This document shows, piece after piece, positions 20,655-31,262 of a stretch of 64,000 bases of DNA. Source of the DNA: Streptococcus mitis (GTDB lineage Bacteria; Bacillota; Bacilli; Lactobacillales; Streptococcaceae); assembly GCF_003943935.1 (NCBI RefSeq), contig NZ_RJOB01000003.1, forward strand, positions 1 through 64,000, read 5' to 3'. The position numbers and the translations under genes are program-made. The notes beneath the pieces were generated by a model, which had not been told where the DNA came from, did no database searches, and was given only the letters and a program-made list of their open reading frames with translations. Each line of letters begins with the position of its first letter. Position 1 is the stretch's first letter.

Positions 20655-21839
20655 TCAGTTTTTCCGCCAAACTATTTTATCCACTATCCCTGTATAGCTC
20701 TGTATTATCTTAACAACTTTGGTAGAGACATTTTCCTCGACATAATCTGGAACCGGTAATCCAAAATCCTCATCTTCTGCCAAGCTAACAGCAGTTTCAA
20801 CTGCTTGTAGAAGAGAATTTTCATCAATACCTGCCAAAATAAATCCTGCCTTATCTAAGGACTCAGGACGTTCTGTACTTGTACGAATACATACAGCAGG
20901 AAAAGGATAACCTTGACTAGTAAAGAAACTACTTTCTTCTGGTAAAGTTCCCGAATCAGATACTACAACAAACGCATTCATCTGTAAACAATTATAATCA
21001 TGGAATCCTAGTGGCTCATGCTGAATCACACGTTTATCTAGTTCAAAACCGCTCTCTTTTAGCCTTTTCTTAGATCGAGGATGGCAAGAATACAAGATTG
21101 GCATATTATACTTTTCAGCTAATTTATTAATTGCCGTAAAGAGAGAGAGAAAATTTTTATCTGTATCAATATTTTCCTCACGGTGAGCTGAAAGTAGTAT
21201 ATAACCTCCTTTTTTCAATCCCAAACGTTCATGGATATCTGAAGACTCAATGGCAGATAAATTTTTATGTAACACTTCTGCCATAGGAGAACCAGTTACG
21301 TACGTGCGCTCTTTAGGTAAACCACACTCATGTAAATACTTACGAGCATGTTCAGAATATGCCAAGTTAACATCTGAAATAATATCAACAATCCTACGAT
21401 TAGTCTCTTCCGGTAGACACTCATCCTTACAGCGATTGCCAGCCTCCATATGAAAAATTGGAATATGTAAACGTTTGGCAGCAATAGCTGATAAACAAGA
21501 ATTTGTATCCCCTAAAATTAATAAAGCATCTGGTTTAATTTGATTCATCAATTTGTAGGAAGTATTGATAATATTCCCTACAGTAGCACCAAGATCATCT
21601 CCAACAGCATCCATGTATACATCTGGAGTGTCTAAACCTAAATCATCGAAGAAAATACCATTTAAATTATAATCATAGTTTTGTCCAGTATGTGCCAAAA
21701 CAACATCAAAATACTTTCGACATTTAGTAATAACACTACTTAAACGTATAATCTCTGGACGTGTTCCCACAATAATCAATAACTTAAGTTTGCCATTATC
21801 TTTAAAACGAATATCACTATAATCTGTCTTAATTTTCAT
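20655..21839 (-). CDS. fnlC: UDP-N-acetylglucosamine 2-epimerase family, UDP-L-FucNAc synthesis (FnlC/CapG)
   Basis: The 394-residue protein has the non-hydrolysing 2-epimerase fold: VGTRPEIIRLSSVI, LGDTNSCLSAI, HMEAGNRCKDECLPEETNRR and SDSGTLPEES. After FnlA and FnlB it makes UDP-L-FucNAc, the CapG role in S. aureus. Its ATG directly follows the fnlB stop. The order fnlA-fnlB-fnlC supports this over a ManNAc-forming 2-epimerase. Confidence 0.92.
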   Translation of the reverse strand: MKIKTDYSDIRFKDNGKLKLLIIVGTRPEIIRLSSVITKCRKYFDVVLAHTGQNYDYNLNGIFFDDLGLDTPDVYMDAVGDDLGATVGNIINTSYKLMNQIKPDALLILGDTNSCLSAIAAKRLHIPIFHMEAGNRCKDECLPEETNRRIVDIISDVNLAYSEHARKYLHECGLPKERTYVTGSPMAEVLHKNLSAIESSDIHERLGLKKGGYILLSAHREENIDTDKNFLSLFTAINKLAEKYNMPILYSCHPRSKKRLKESGFELDKRVIQHEPLGFHDYNCLQMNAFVVVSDSGTLPEESSFFTSQGYPFPAVCIRTSTERPESLDKAGFILAGIDENSLLQAVETAVSLAEDEDFGLPVPDYVEENVSTKVVKIIQSYTGIVDKIVWRKN

Positions 21840-23069
21840 TTATTTCTCCACTTGTTCAAAAAAAGTATCTGGATGGCTAGGATCAAATGACTCATTAGCC
21901 CACATTACAGTAACTAAATTTTCTGTATCGGAAAGATTAATAATATTATGTGCATAGCCCGGTATCATATGTATTGCTTCAATCTTATCGCCCGACACTT
22001 CAAAGTTCAGAATAGGATATTCTTGTCCGTTTTCATCCAGCCCTATCCTACGCTCTTGTATTAAAGCACGACCAGAAACAACCATGAAAAATTCCCATTT
22101 AGTATGATGCCAATGTTGCCCTTTAGTAATGCCAGGTTTAGAAATATTGACAGAAAATTGACCCGCATTTTCTGTTTTTAATAATTCCGTAAAACTACCT
22201 CGTTCATCTATATTCATTTTTAGAGGAAACTTAAACTTATCTACTGGTAAATAAGATAGGTAGGTAGAATACAATTTCTTTTCAAAAGATCCTTGAGGAA
22301 TTTCAGGCATAACTAAACTATCAGGCTGTTTTTTAAATGTTTCTAATAGAGAAGCAATCTCTCCTAAGGTTGCACGATGAGTCGTTGGTACATAGCAGTA
22401 ATTTCCTGATAGACTAGGTAAGATTTGTAATCCATCTAGATTACAACGATGAGGATTTCCTTCCAATGCAGTTAGACACTCTTGTATCAAATCATCAATA
22501 TACAGCAACTCCAATTCTACACTTGGATCATTTACTTGAATAGGCAAATCGTGAGCTAGATTATGACAGAAAGTTGCTACAGCAGAATTATAGTTAGGGC
22601 GACACCACTTCCCATAAAGATTTGGGAAACGGTAAACTAAGACAGGTGCTCCCGTTTTCTTTCCATATTCAAAGAAGAGTTCTTCCCCTGCTAGCTTAGA
22701 TTGTCCATATACAGAGTTTGAAAATCGGCCTTCTAAACTAGCTTGAGTAGAACTCGAGAGTAGAACAGGACAAGTGTTTTCATACTTTTCTAAAATCTCT
22801 AATAGTCTACTTGAAAAACCGTAATTTCCCTCCATAAATTCATCAGGATTCTGTGGACGATTGACACCAGCTAAATGGAATACAAAATCAGCCTTCTTAC
22901 AATATTCTTCTAATAAAATCGGATCTGTATCACGATCATACTGAAAAATCTCTCCAATCTCTAAATTAGGACGAGTTCTATCTCGTCCATCTTTCAAAGC
23001 TTCCAGAGTACAGATAAGATTTTTTCCTACAAATCCTTTCGCTCCTGTAATTAAAATATTTTTAATCAT
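21840..23069 (-). CDS. fnlB: Bifunctional reductase/epimerase of the UDP-L-FucNAc pathway (FnlB/CapF)
   Basis: The 409-residue two-domain protein has an N-terminal SDR reductase (ITGAKGFVGKNL; YGQSKLAGEEL) to about residue 280 and a C-terminal cupin (GQHWHHTKWEFFMVVSG; IHMIPGYAHNI). This fusion is typical of CapF, where the cupin acts as C3 epimerase and the SDR domain reduces the keto sugar. It is translationally adjacent to fnlC. Confidence 0.92.
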   Translation of the reverse strand: MIKNILITGAKGFVGKNLICTLEALKDGRDRTRPNLEIGEIFQYDRDTDPILLEEYCKKADFVFHLAGVNRPQNPDEFMEGNYGFSSRLLEILEKYENTCPVLLSSSTQASLEGRFSNSVYGQSKLAGEELFFEYGKKTGAPVLVYRFPNLYGKWCRPNYNSAVATFCHNLAHDLPIQVNDPSVELELLYIDDLIQECLTALEGNPHRCNLDGLQILPSLSGNYCYVPTTHRATLGEIASLLETFKKQPDSLVMPEIPQGSFEKKLYSTYLSYLPVDKFKFPLKMNIDERGSFTELLKTENAGQFSVNISKPGITKGQHWHHTKWEFFMVVSGRALIQERRIGLDENGQEYPILNFEVSGDKIEAIHMIPGYAHNIINLSDTENLVTVMWANESFDPSHPDTFFEQVEK

Positions 23070-23168
23070 GCCCCCTCCTTGTTTTATATGCTATTTTAAT
23101 AGTCAACTCTCTCGACAATACATGATACATTATATATCCTTGATAATTTTAATGTATCTTAAAAGATT

Positions 23169-24224
23169 TTACATCTCTTCATCTGCTACCATATCACGAA
23201 TTGCTGTCTGTATTTCATCTAATTCTAGCAACTTTCTTTTAACTTGCTCTACATCCATCAAATCAGTATTATTACTATTGAATTCTGTCAACAAATTTCT
23301 ATTCGTACTACCATCTTTGAAATACTTATCATAGTTAAGATTACGATTATCACTAGGAACTCTATAAAAATCACCCAAATCAATTGCATTTGCACACTCT
23401 TCATTAGTTAGTAGTGTTTCATACATCTTTTCTCCGTGTCTAATACCTATAATCTTAATATCTTGTTTTGAGACAAAAATTTCTGATACAGCCTTAGCCA
23501 AAACTTCAATCGTACATGCTGGTGCTTTCTGAACTAGTATATCTCCAGATTTTCCTTCTTTAAATGCAAATAAAACTAAATCTACTGCTTCTTCCAATGT
23601 CATGACAAAACGTGTCATGCTAGGTTCAGTAATTGTAAGATCATTTCCTTGCTTAATCTGCTCAATCCAAAGAGGAACTACAGATCCACGGCTACACAAA
23701 ACATTCCCATAACGAGTAACACATATCTTTGTATGCTCAGGATTTACCGTCCGTGACTTAGCAACAGCAATCTTTTCCATCATAGCCTTGGATGTTCCCA
23801 TAGCATTAACAGGATACGCCGCCTTATCTGTAGAAAGACAAATAACTTGCTTTACACCCGCTTCGATAGCTGCAGTAAGGACATTCTCAGTTCCCAAAAT
23901 GTTAGTTTTTACTGCTTCTACAGGGAAAAATTCACAAGAAGGTACCTGTTTCAGAGCAGCAGCATGAAAAACATAATCCACACCATGCATAGCATTTTTT
24001 ACCGAAGCTAAGTCACGCACATCTCCGAGGTAAAAGCGGATTTTCCCAGCCACTTCTGGTACTTTTACCTGAAACTCATGACGCATATCATCTTGTTTCT
24101 TTTCATCTCGCGAAAAGATACGAATCTCTGAGATATCTGTTTCTAAAAAACGCTTGAGAACCGCATTCCCAAATGAACCTGTCCCTCCTGTAATTAGAAG
24201 AGTTTTTCCTGTAAATTGTGACAT
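23169..24224 (-). CDS. fnlA: UDP-GlcNAc 4,6-dehydratase/5-epimerase (FnlA/CapE)
   Basis: This SDR enzyme of 351 residues from the ATG at 24224 starts the UDP-L-FucNAc branch. It shows LITGGTGSFGNAVLKRF, FHAAALKQVPSCEFFPVEAV and an atypical active site with LSTDKAAYPVNAMGTSKAMMEK. I chose ATG 24224 over the in-frame GTG 24236, because AGGTGG sits about 9 bases ahead of the ATG. A 99-bp AT-rich gap separates it from fnlB. Confidence 0.93.
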   Translation of the reverse strand: MSQFTGKTLLITGGTGSFGNAVLKRFLETDISEIRIFSRDEKKQDDMRHEFQVKVPEVAGKIRFYLGDVRDLASVKNAMHGVDYVFHAAALKQVPSCEFFPVEAVKTNILGTENVLTAAIEAGVKQVICLSTDKAAYPVNAMGTSKAMMEKIAVAKSRTVNPEHTKICVTRYGNVLCSRGSVVPLWIEQIKQGNDLTITEPSMTRFVMTLEEAVDLVLFAFKEGKSGDILVQKAPACTIEVLAKAVSEIFVSKQDIKIIGIRHGEKMYETLLTNEECANAIDLGDFYRVPSDNRNLNYDKYFKDGSTNRNLLTEFNSNNTDLMDVEQVKRKLLELDEIQTAIRDMVADEEM

Positions 24225-24225
24225 A

Positions 24226-24630
24226 TTATTTTCCACCTTTGGTCTTGTTTAAATCTTCTTTAATCTGTGTAGTAGAAATTTCTTCAGTACGAGGTAAATA
24301 TACTACTTCTACGCCCTCATCTTTCAAAAAATCAAACTTACCTTCCCAATCATCACCAATAACAAAGATATCAGCATAATACTTCTTTACATCTTCTCGT
24401 TTTTGTTCCCATGAAATCTCAGGAATTACCAAATCTACATAACGAATAGATTCAAGCAAAATTTTACGCTGCTGATAATCGAAATATGAAATCTTATCTT
24501 TTTGAAGATTAAATTCATCAGTAGATAGAGCTACTATTAAATAATCTCCCAAATCTTTAGCACGCTTCAATAAATTGATATGACCGTAATGAAGTAAATC
24601 AAAAGTCCCGTAAGTAATCACTCTCTTCAT
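24226..24630 (-). CDS. gct: Glycerol-3-phosphate cytidylyltransferase
   Basis: The 134-residue nucleotidyltransferase of the TagD/Gct family makes CDP-glycerol from CTP and sn-glycerol 3-phosphate. It shows [12 protein letters not shown] (HxGH) at the N-terminus and [14 protein letters not shown] near the end, the variant of the RTxGISTT motif. It overlaps licD by 4 bp. No dedicated TagF-type polymerase is present, so CDP-glycerol most likely feeds a glycerol-phosphate decoration of the capsule, with the adjacent LicD protein as candidate transferase (inference). Confidence 0.9.
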   Translation of the reverse strand: MKRVITYGTFDLLHYGHINLLKRAKDLGDYLIVALSTDEFNLQKDKISYFDYQQRKILLESIRYVDLVIPEISWEQKREDVKKYYADIFVIGDDWEGKFDFLKDEGVEVVYLPRTEEISTTQIKEDLNKTKGGK

Positions 24631-25481
24631 TTTTCTTCCTTTCCATATATTCCTAAATCAATCAAATATGGTCTATGCCCAACACGTTCTTCTAAAGGTG
24701 GCAACTTCATGTACTCACCATAATGTGTAGTCAAGTATTGATGAAAATCACCAGGTAATAAAATTGTGATTTCCTCAAATTTATGTTCAATTAGGGGGTA
24801 TAGTGTTGTTTTTAAAACATATTCTACATTTCTTACTGGAAAATCTAAACAAGCAAATGCCGATTGATTTGTTCCATTATATAATCTAGAAAATTGATCA
24901 ATTTTTTTGAGTATTAAACTTTTAGGAATTAATTTTAAGCTATAATGAATGCATCTCCTTAGCATAGCTTTTAAACCTTGAATCAAATTCTCAGGAGCCT
25001 TAGAAACAGTAGGTAGCATCCTCATCACATATAACTTTTTATAAAACTGTACAGCTTTAAATTGTCTCTCATTTTCTATCTCATTGTCTGGAACCTCGTC
25101 AAATGGAAAAATATCTACATAAATACCACTTTGTGTTTTTAAATTTCTTTGGGCATACTCTAAGAACAAAGTCCCTTTTAACATTAGTTTACTGTAAGAA
25201 TAGGGTGATCTTCTATCAGAGGAGGGTGATTGTAAATAAAACTCTTCTCCTAAATACTGTTCAGCTACTCTCAAAAAGTTATCATAATTCTCACGTGTCA
25301 TACCAACATCAATATCGTCATCCCATGGTATAAATCCTCCATGACGTATTGCTCCAAGAGCACTTCCACCAATTAAAAAATACTCTATATTTTCTTTTTT
25401 ACATATTCGAATAATTTCTTTTAATATTTTGAGTTCAAGCTTCTGAATCATATCTAATTCATCTGCGCTGTAATTAATCAT
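24627..25481 (-). CDS. LicD-family phosphotransferase of the capsule locus
   Basis: The 284-residue LicD/fukutin-related nucleotidyltransferase-fold protein has the signature [20 protein letters not shown] followed by DDDIDV. LicD proteins move phosphocholine or other polyol phosphates from a CDP carrier to sugars. Overlap with gct points to glycerol-phosphate transfer from CDP-glycerol; phosphocholine transfer remains the alternative. No signal peptide is seen, so it acts in the cytosol on the lipid-linked unit. Confidence 0.85.
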   Translation of the reverse strand: MINYSADELDMIQKLELKILKEIIRICKKENIEYFLIGGSALGAIRHGGFIPWDDDIDVGMTRENYDNFLRVAEQYLGEEFYLQSPSSDRRSPYSYSKLMLKGTLFLEYAQRNLKTQSGIYVDIFPFDEVPDNEIENERQFKAVQFYKKLYVMRMLPTVSKAPENLIQGLKAMLRRCIHYSLKLIPKSLILKKIDQFSRLYNGTNQSAFACLDFPVRNVEYVLKTTLYPLIEHKFEEITILLPGDFHQYLTTHYGEYMKLPPLEERVGHRPYLIDLGIYGKEEK

Positions 25482-25588
25482 TTAAATTTCCACTTTCTAA
25501 AGAAATAGCTATACCGTATTTCTTTATATTTTTATATTATAGACCACTCTTGTAGTGTTTGCAAAGTACAGACATAAAGAATATAAAA

Positions 25589-26677
25589 TCAGTTAAATAA
25601 ATTTGGCAAAAGTGCCTCATAAAAATAAAGGACATTTTCTCTTAGATACCACCAAAAACAAGTAGCACCTAAAACTCCGAAAATAATATAAAGCCCACTC
25701 TTTAATTTTATAAATGATTGTTGCATAAATGGTTGTAAAGCTGCAATAGCTATAAAATTTAAAACAACAGTAAAAATTAAATAGCGAGTAAATGCTGTAC
25801 TAAACATAATTAGTGGTAAAAAAATTGTACTAAAAAAACTATGTTGATACACCATATTGATAAAATTGGTCACTTCCTGAGGTGCATTTGAAACTGTTTT
25901 TGCAATCTTTTTAAGGTTAATACTAATTAGTAGGTTGAAAATATAGTAACTATCATACAATATAAAACCAAGACGAGTCGATTTCGCTGTATAATACATA
26001 ACACGACTTTTAGTGGCCTCGCTCCCTAGCAGTTCAAATATTTTAGTCAAGTAGCTAGAATTATTACCTACCAATAGATTTGTCACAATTAAGACCGTAG
26101 ATATAAATACCAATGCCCATAGCATCTTACTAGTATTTTTTTGTCTATAAAAAATAACAAATGGTAAGAAATAAATAATAGATCCATGAAACAGAAACGC
26201 TATGAACATCAATCCTATGAATATGAATCGATGATTTTGTGAAAGATAATAATGCGCTATAAGTGCTACACTAGCTGCTAAAAAGAATCTTAGAACTTCT
26301 AAAGTATAAAAGAAATAAAAAAGAGATAGCAATAAAATTAGAAGATTATAATTACAATGCAATTTTTTAGCAACAAAATAGAAACATGCTGAGGAGAATA
26401 GAAAAATACATGCTAAAAAAACTTGAAAAGAGATGGAGTGATGTGAAAACCAATCTGCAAAAAAATTATACGCATGGTCTGAAAAATACAGACTACTTTT
26501 TCCTACAGCATATCTTGCACGATAATGAGTTAAATCTGAAAATCCTTCTCGGATATTTCCTGCATAGATAAAAAACAAAACTAACCAAGATAAAAATGCT
26601 AGAAAATTTATACGTATCCTATTGACTACGACTAATAGATTTGTTAAAAAACTTATATAAAATAAAGCTGAAATCAT
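25589..26677 (-). CDS. wzy: Polysaccharide polymerase Wzy (EpsG-like)
   Basis: The 362-residue, very hydrophobic protein has about ten membrane segments and an extracytoplasmic EpsG-like DLTHYRARY region near residue 50. It is the only Wzy candidate in the locus and overlaps the wzx stop by 4 bp. Wzy joins repeat units at the outer membrane face. Its substrate specificity cannot be read from sequence. A 107-bp AT-rich gap follows before licD. Confidence 0.85.
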   Translation of the reverse strand: MISALFYISFLTNLLVVVNRIRINFLAFLSWLVLFFIYAGNIREGFSDLTHYRARYAVGKSSLYFSDHAYNFFADWFSHHSISFQVFLACIFLFSSACFYFVAKKLHCNYNLLILLLSLFYFFYTLEVLRFFLAASVALIAHYYLSQNHRFIFIGLMFIAFLFHGSIIYFLPFVIFYRQKNTSKMLWALVFISTVLIVTNLLVGNNSSYLTKIFELLGSEATKSRVMYYTAKSTRLGFILYDSYYIFNLLISINLKKIAKTVSNAPQEVTNFINMVYQHSFFSTIFLPLIMFSTAFTRYLIFTVVLNFIAIAALQPFMQQSFIKLKSGLYIIFGVLGATCFWWYLRENVLYFYEALLPNLFN

Positions 26678-28113
26678 CTACTTTTTTTGAATCCTTTCTT
26701 TACAAAATCTAATGCTTGAAAAACAAATACATCTCGCGTCAACAAGCTCAAGCCAAAGTAAACTACTATACCAAGAACGATTTGCTTAATAGTTGTTCCA
26801 TAATTTGCTGGATATCCTCTGAAGGGAACAATAATAATTATCCCCATTATCATAGAATAAATGAGATATTTAAATAATGACTTCAAAATAGGTAAAACAG
26901 GTATATCCTTTGACATTATATAGTATTGCACTATAACAGAAGAGGTAAGTGATACTATAGTTGCTAAACAAACACCTACTACTCCAAACATTGGAGCAAG
27001 TAACAAATCTAATAGAATATTTAAAATTGCAGCTAAAGTATTAGAAAAGAATAAGACTTTTGTTTTATTAACTGCAACAAAATACTGACTACCTGAGACT
27101 CCTAGTAAAGCATTGCCAACAGCAATAGGAGCAAGCCATTTAAGAGCATCTATAGATGGCATAAAACTTTCGCCTAAAAACCACGGAACAAAAGTATCTG
27201 CAATAGCATAAAGGCCAATCGACAATGGAACAGCTAAGAACAAAGAAAATTCAGCTGCAGTTGTCAGATACTTTTTCATATTTTCTAACCGTCTATTACG
27301 AAATTCATTTGCTATTCGGGGCATCATAACAGAATTTAATACTACTATTAAAGAGAGTGGTATCTGTATAATCTTCTCTGCATTACTATAGTAAGAAACA
27401 TTGCTGATTCCCGAACCTAAAGAGCCTAGAACAATTTTATCAGCAGATAACATAATTTGCATGATGATACTTGGTAAAAATAGTTTGAGACTCCCTAAAA
27501 TAATCTCCGTAAAACGATTAATATTTATCTTTGGTCTACTAATAAACATCCTTAGTTGACTATAAGCTGATAAATTGGCTACTAAAACAGAGAGACCATA
27601 TATGAGCACATATAGAGCTAGATCTGTTTCGCTTTTTACAAATAAGAAGGTCGCTATCGTAAATAATAACTTAGCAATAATGTTTTTTAATACAACATAC
27701 TGCATTTCCTCTAAGCCACGATAGAACCACGTACAATCAAGAATAGACCCAAAAAGCCAAATGGAAAAAAGTTGAAAATAAACTTGATAATTTGAATTTA
27801 TGTTAGAAAAAATGTATAAGAAGAATAGTGAAAAAAATCCTAAAATAATCTGAATAGCCAAAATACTCCAAAATGTCTCTGATAGTTCCTCTTTATCATC
27901 TCTAGTATAGGCACATTCGCGATTTCCATAGTGACCGATACCTAGTAAACCTAAAGTATAAATCAAAGTAACGATTGAATTGGCATAATCGTAAATTCCC
28001 AACTGGTGTGCGCCCAATACTCTAGCAACATATGGAGTAATCAATAGTGGTAATATTAAAACTACCACTTGATAAATTAAGTTATATAGATAATTTTTAG
28101 AAATTTTACTCAA
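26674..28113 (-). CDS. wzx: Repeat-unit flippase Wzx
   Basis: The 479-residue MOP/PST family transporter has about 12-14 predicted membrane helices and the N-terminal YNLIYQVVVLILPLLITPYV pattern with ARVLGAHQLGIYDYA typical of Wzx. It flips undecaprenyl-linked repeat units. It sits between the GT2 gene and wzy. Confidence 0.93.
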   Translation of the reverse strand: MSKISKNYLYNLIYQVVVLILPLLITPYVARVLGAHQLGIYDYANSIVTLIYTLGLLGIGHYGNRECAYTRDDKEELSETFWSILAIQIILGFFSLFFLYIFSNINSNYQVYFQLFSIWLFGSILDCTWFYRGLEEMQYVVLKNIIAKLLFTIATFLFVKSETDLALYVLIYGLSVLVANLSAYSQLRMFISRPKININRFTEIILGSLKLFLPSIIMQIMLSADKIVLGSLGSGISNVSYYSNAEKIIQIPLSLIVVLNSVMMPRIANEFRNRRLENMKKYLTTAAEFSLFLAVPLSIGLYAIADTFVPWFLGESFMPSIDALKWLAPIAVGNALLGVSGSQYFVAVNKTKVLFFSNTLAAILNILLDLLLAPMFGVVGVCLATIVSLTSSVIVQYYIMSKDIPVLPILKSLFKYLIYSMIMGIIIIVPFRGYPANYGTTIKQIVLGIVVYFGLSLLTRDVFVFQALDFVKKGFKKSR

Positions 28114-28128
28114 AACTCTTCTCTCTCA

Positions 28129-29049
28129 TTATTTTTTTAAAAACACTAATATATCTGATATTAAATTGCGGAATGTAGGATAATAAGCATAATACTTCAA
28201 TTGGAAATGAACTATTTGCATAAGAGTACCATCTTTTAAAATATCTCTACGTCTCTCAAGAACCATTGCCATATTTTCAAGTTGAGAAATTATTTTTATG
28301 TCTAAATGTTCTTTACGAGCCACATCAAGTAAGAAAACTGCAATTTGATAACTAGTATCCACTTCAACAACTCGCCGTTCACGATTAAGAGATTGGTTAG
28401 GAGCAGAAGCACTTGTTTCGTGGCGACGAAAATGTATTAAGCGTTTTAAGTATAGATATAGAGTTCCTCTTATCATAGCTAGATTCCATAAAATATTATC
28501 ATGGCCAAATCTATCTATATCATACTTTTCTAACAGAACTATTAACTCACGCTTAACTGCAAAAGTACATCCTGGTCTCATAACAGAAATACTCTTGTTT
28601 TTTAACGAAAACGGGACTACAGCACCATTATCTAACTCAACATCCCTAATCTTGACTTTATCATTTCTACCAAAATCGAGAATCTCATAGTTACTAGCCA
28701 ATAGTTCTATTGACGGCGATTTATGAAACTCTTTTACCATCAGTGAAATTTTATCTTTATTCCAAATATCATCTTGATCACAAAGAAAAACTACATCTCC
28801 TGTTGTCTTTTGAAGCGCTTTTCTAAAGTTTTTTCTCCAACCTATATTAGATGAGTTTTTTATCAATACCCAATTATCGAGATGATACTTCTGAATATAC
28901 ATATTAAGTAAATCAACTGTATTATCTGTTGAACAATCATCAACAATAATAACTTCATCAGCCATTAAACTCTGAGTACGAAGCGATTCTAGCTGCTCTA
29001 GCAAATAATCTGCTCCATTATAGGTTGTCATTGCAATAGATATCCTCAT
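28129..29049 (-). CDS. Family 2 glycosyltransferase
   Basis: The 306-residue GT-A enzyme starts ISIAMTTYNGADYLLEQLES, with VIIVDDCSTDNT and the metal-binding LCDQDDIW. This resembles rhamnosyltransferase-like GT2 proteins. Together with the rml genes it is a candidate rhamnosyl transferase, which is inference only. It overlaps the preceding GT4 gene by 4 bp. Confidence 0.88.
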   Translation of the reverse strand: MRISIAMTTYNGADYLLEQLESLRTQSLMADEVIIVDDCSTDNTVDLLNMYIQKYHLDNWVLIKNSSNIGWRKNFRKALQKTTGDVVFLCDQDDIWNKDKISLMVKEFHKSPSIELLASNYEILDFGRNDKVKIRDVELDNGAVVPFSLKNKSISVMRPGCTFAVKRELIVLLEKYDIDRFGHDNILWNLAMIRGTLYLYLKRLIHFRRHETSASAPNQSLNRERRVVEVDTSYQIAVFLLDVARKEHLDIKIISQLENMAMVLERRRDILKDGTLMQIVHFQLKYYAYYPTFRNLISDILVFLKK

Positions 29050-30155
29050 TTTTCCTCCATAAATTTCAAATGCTCTTCAACCATTGTTTCGATAGTGTAG
29101 TTTCTAATAGTAGATAAAGCATTTTGAGATAATTGAACTCGTAATGAGTCATCTTGTAATACTTGGCTTAACTTTTGAAAAATAGCTTTCCAGTCATCAA
29201 CCCTATCAATAACATATCCATTATAACCATTCGAAACAAGTTCAATTGCAGCAACACATGCAGATGTAGAAATAACAGGAAGTCCCTGCGACATTGCCTC
29301 GTTTACAACAAGTCCCCAAACATCCGACTTTGTTGGTAAAACAAATATATCAGATAGCTTGTAGTATTGTTTCAGTTCAGATGTCTGTAAAAAATCAATA
29401 AAATGAAAACGGCTATCTTGTCCAATAAGTTTAAGCAAATATTGTTTGTATTCACTATCAGGACTTGGGCCTACAATTAAACATTGTACATTGTCTGATA
29501 AATTCTGAACAGCCTTGATTAGAACATCCACACCTTTACTAGGGATGATTCTACCAACAAATAAAATTGTTTTTTTAGTTGGACTGAATCCCAGTTTCTT
29601 TCTTAAAAATTGTTTTTCTTCCTCATCGACAATTTGATATCGTATGTCTTTCTCTGATAAGGAAGTAAATGAATACCGATAAATATTTTCTTTATTCACA
29701 TGATAATACGCTAAGAAATCATCACTGGACTGACTAGGACTAAAATAATAGCAGGGTTTCGTAAGAATAAATTTTTTAAACTGGTATTTTAAAAAGTTCT
29801 CGCTTTCTGGTATCTTACCGCCATCAATTTCTAATATAAACGGTATCTTAGAAAAAACACACTTTAAATAACCAAATAATTCTGTTCGATAAGAATAGTT
29901 AGTCAAAAAAATATAGTCATACTTTTCAGGAATTAAATACTTAAATATAGCTGAATTTAATTTCTTCTCATCGATATTACCTTCACTTAAAAAAATAGCG
30001 GTAAAATTTTTAAAAGTCTCTCGGTAATCAAATCTAATATCTTGAGCTCCTGTTGCTTCAAAAATAACAGTTAAATCCACAAATTTCCCAAGTTGATTAT
30101 AGAAATCCACACGATAAGGCGATGGAATATTAGTTACAAATAATACTTTTTTCAT
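29046..30155 (-). CDS. Family 4-type glycosyltransferase
   Basis: The 369-residue GT-B enzyme has N-terminal VTNIPSPYRVDFYNQLGK and a C-terminal donor domain with LFVGRIIPSKGVDVLIKA and VWGLVVNEAMSQGLPVI (the E-x7-E type donor motif). The acceptor and donor sugars are unknown. It overlaps both neighbours by 4 bp. Confidence 0.87.
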   Translation of the reverse strand: MKKVLFVTNIPSPYRVDFYNQLGKFVDLTVIFEATGAQDIRFDYRETFKNFTAIFLSEGNIDEKKLNSAIFKYLIPEKYDYIFLTNYSYRTELFGYLKCVFSKIPFILEIDGGKIPESENFLKYQFKKFILTKPCYYFSPSQSSDDFLAYYHVNKENIYRYSFTSLSEKDIRYQIVDEEEKQFLRKKLGFSPTKKTILFVGRIIPSKGVDVLIKAVQNLSDNVQCLIVGPSPDSEYKQYLLKLIGQDSRFHFIDFLQTSELKQYYKLSDIFVLPTKSDVWGLVVNEAMSQGLPVISTSACVAAIELVSNGYNGYVIDRVDDWKAIFQKLSQVLQDDSLRVQLSQNALSTIRNYTIETMVEEHLKFMEEK

Positions 30156-31246
30156 GATTTATCTACAATTCTTTCATAAGTTTTTGTTAACTTATTAACC
30201 ATATCAGACAGGTTATAACCCTTAGCAATAATTTTATCAACTGCTCCAGTATCCCGTCCTTTGGTCTCCAAAATCGTTTTACACCAATATTTAACTGTTT
30301 CATCCAGTGATAAAAAACGTATATTATCAGTTAAATTAATCTCACTGGGAACATTATCAGAAACCACTAATGGTAAACCATTGACTTGCATCTCTACCAT
30401 AGCTATACTAAAACCTTCAAAAAGAGATGGGAAAACACCTACATCAAATACATTAATCAATTTGTTCACATTAGAAGACTCACCTAAAAAACTAATCTTA
30501 TCCAATATTCCTAATTGATTTGCTTGCTTTTTAATAACCTCTTCCAATTCTCCTTTACCAATCAGAACGAGATGAGCATCTTCTCTTTCATGTACAACTT
30601 CCGCAAAAACTTTAAGAAGGAAATCATGATTCTTCTGATAATCAAATCGCCCCACATGACCAATAACAAATTTATTTTCTAAATTTAATTCCTTACGTAA
30701 ATCTTTAGATAATTGTGGACTATAGATGAACTTTTGAACATCAATAGCATTAGGAATAACTTCAAAAGAGTGATTCCCATACAACCACTCTCCTGCTTTT
30801 TCCGAACAAGCCCATAGGTGAGTAGCATATCTAGGAATTTGCTTCTTGAATTGCTCATTCAAAAATTTCTTTAATAAACTTTTGTTTGTATAGTTTGTAT
30901 TATGGCAATGTGAAATACGAATAGGAATATCACACTCTTTTGCAATAGATAAAATTGTACTATTTCCTGCATCAGCATGTGCATGAACTACATCATAATT
31001 TCCATCCAACATAATTTGTTTAATTTGGCGATAATTTTTTAGAGGATTCTTTCCTCTAGCAGGAACTCTAAAGATTTTACCTCCAAGATTTAAAATATCT
31101 TCATCGCGTACACCTTTGGACAATGTATGGACTAAAAAATCAATCTGAATTTTTTCAGAATGCATTTTTTCATAAACATTCATCATAAAAGTAGATACAC
31201 CGCCTCTATCCATAGTCCCGCCGTTAACATATAAAATTTTTATCAT
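30152..31246 (-). CDS. Family 4 glycosyltransferase
   Basis: The 364-residue GT-B enzyme has ILYVNGGTMDRGGVSTFMMN at the start, GHVGRFDYQKNHDFLLKVF and LFEGFSIAMVEMQVNGLPLV. I set the start at ATG 31246 (GGAG 5 bases ahead) rather than 31291; this removes an overlap with the upstream gene and fits the family N-terminus. The donor sugar is not predictable. Confidence 0.87.
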   Translation of the reverse strand: MIKILYVNGGTMDRGGVSTFMMNVYEKMHSEKIQIDFLVHTLSKGVRDEDILNLGGKIFRVPARGKNPLKNYRQIKQIMLDGNYDVVHAHADAGNSTILSIAKECDIPIRISHCHNTNYTNKSLLKKFLNEQFKKQIPRYATHLWACSEKAGEWLYGNHSFEVIPNAIDVQKFIYSPQLSKDLRKELNLENKFVIGHVGRFDYQKNHDFLLKVFAEVVHEREDAHLVLIGKGELEEVIKKQANQLGILDKISFLGESSNVNKLINVFDVGVFPSLFEGFSIAMVEMQVNGLPLVVSDNVPSEINLTDNIRFLSLDETVKYWCKTILETKGRDTGAVDKIIAKGYNLSDMVNKLTKTYERIVDKS

Positions 31247-31262
31247 ATCAACTCCAGTTCCA

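Noticed and set aside
23068..23334. 88-codon + strand ORF
   Set aside because: It is antisense to the end of fnlA and the fnlA-fnlB gap, without start signals.
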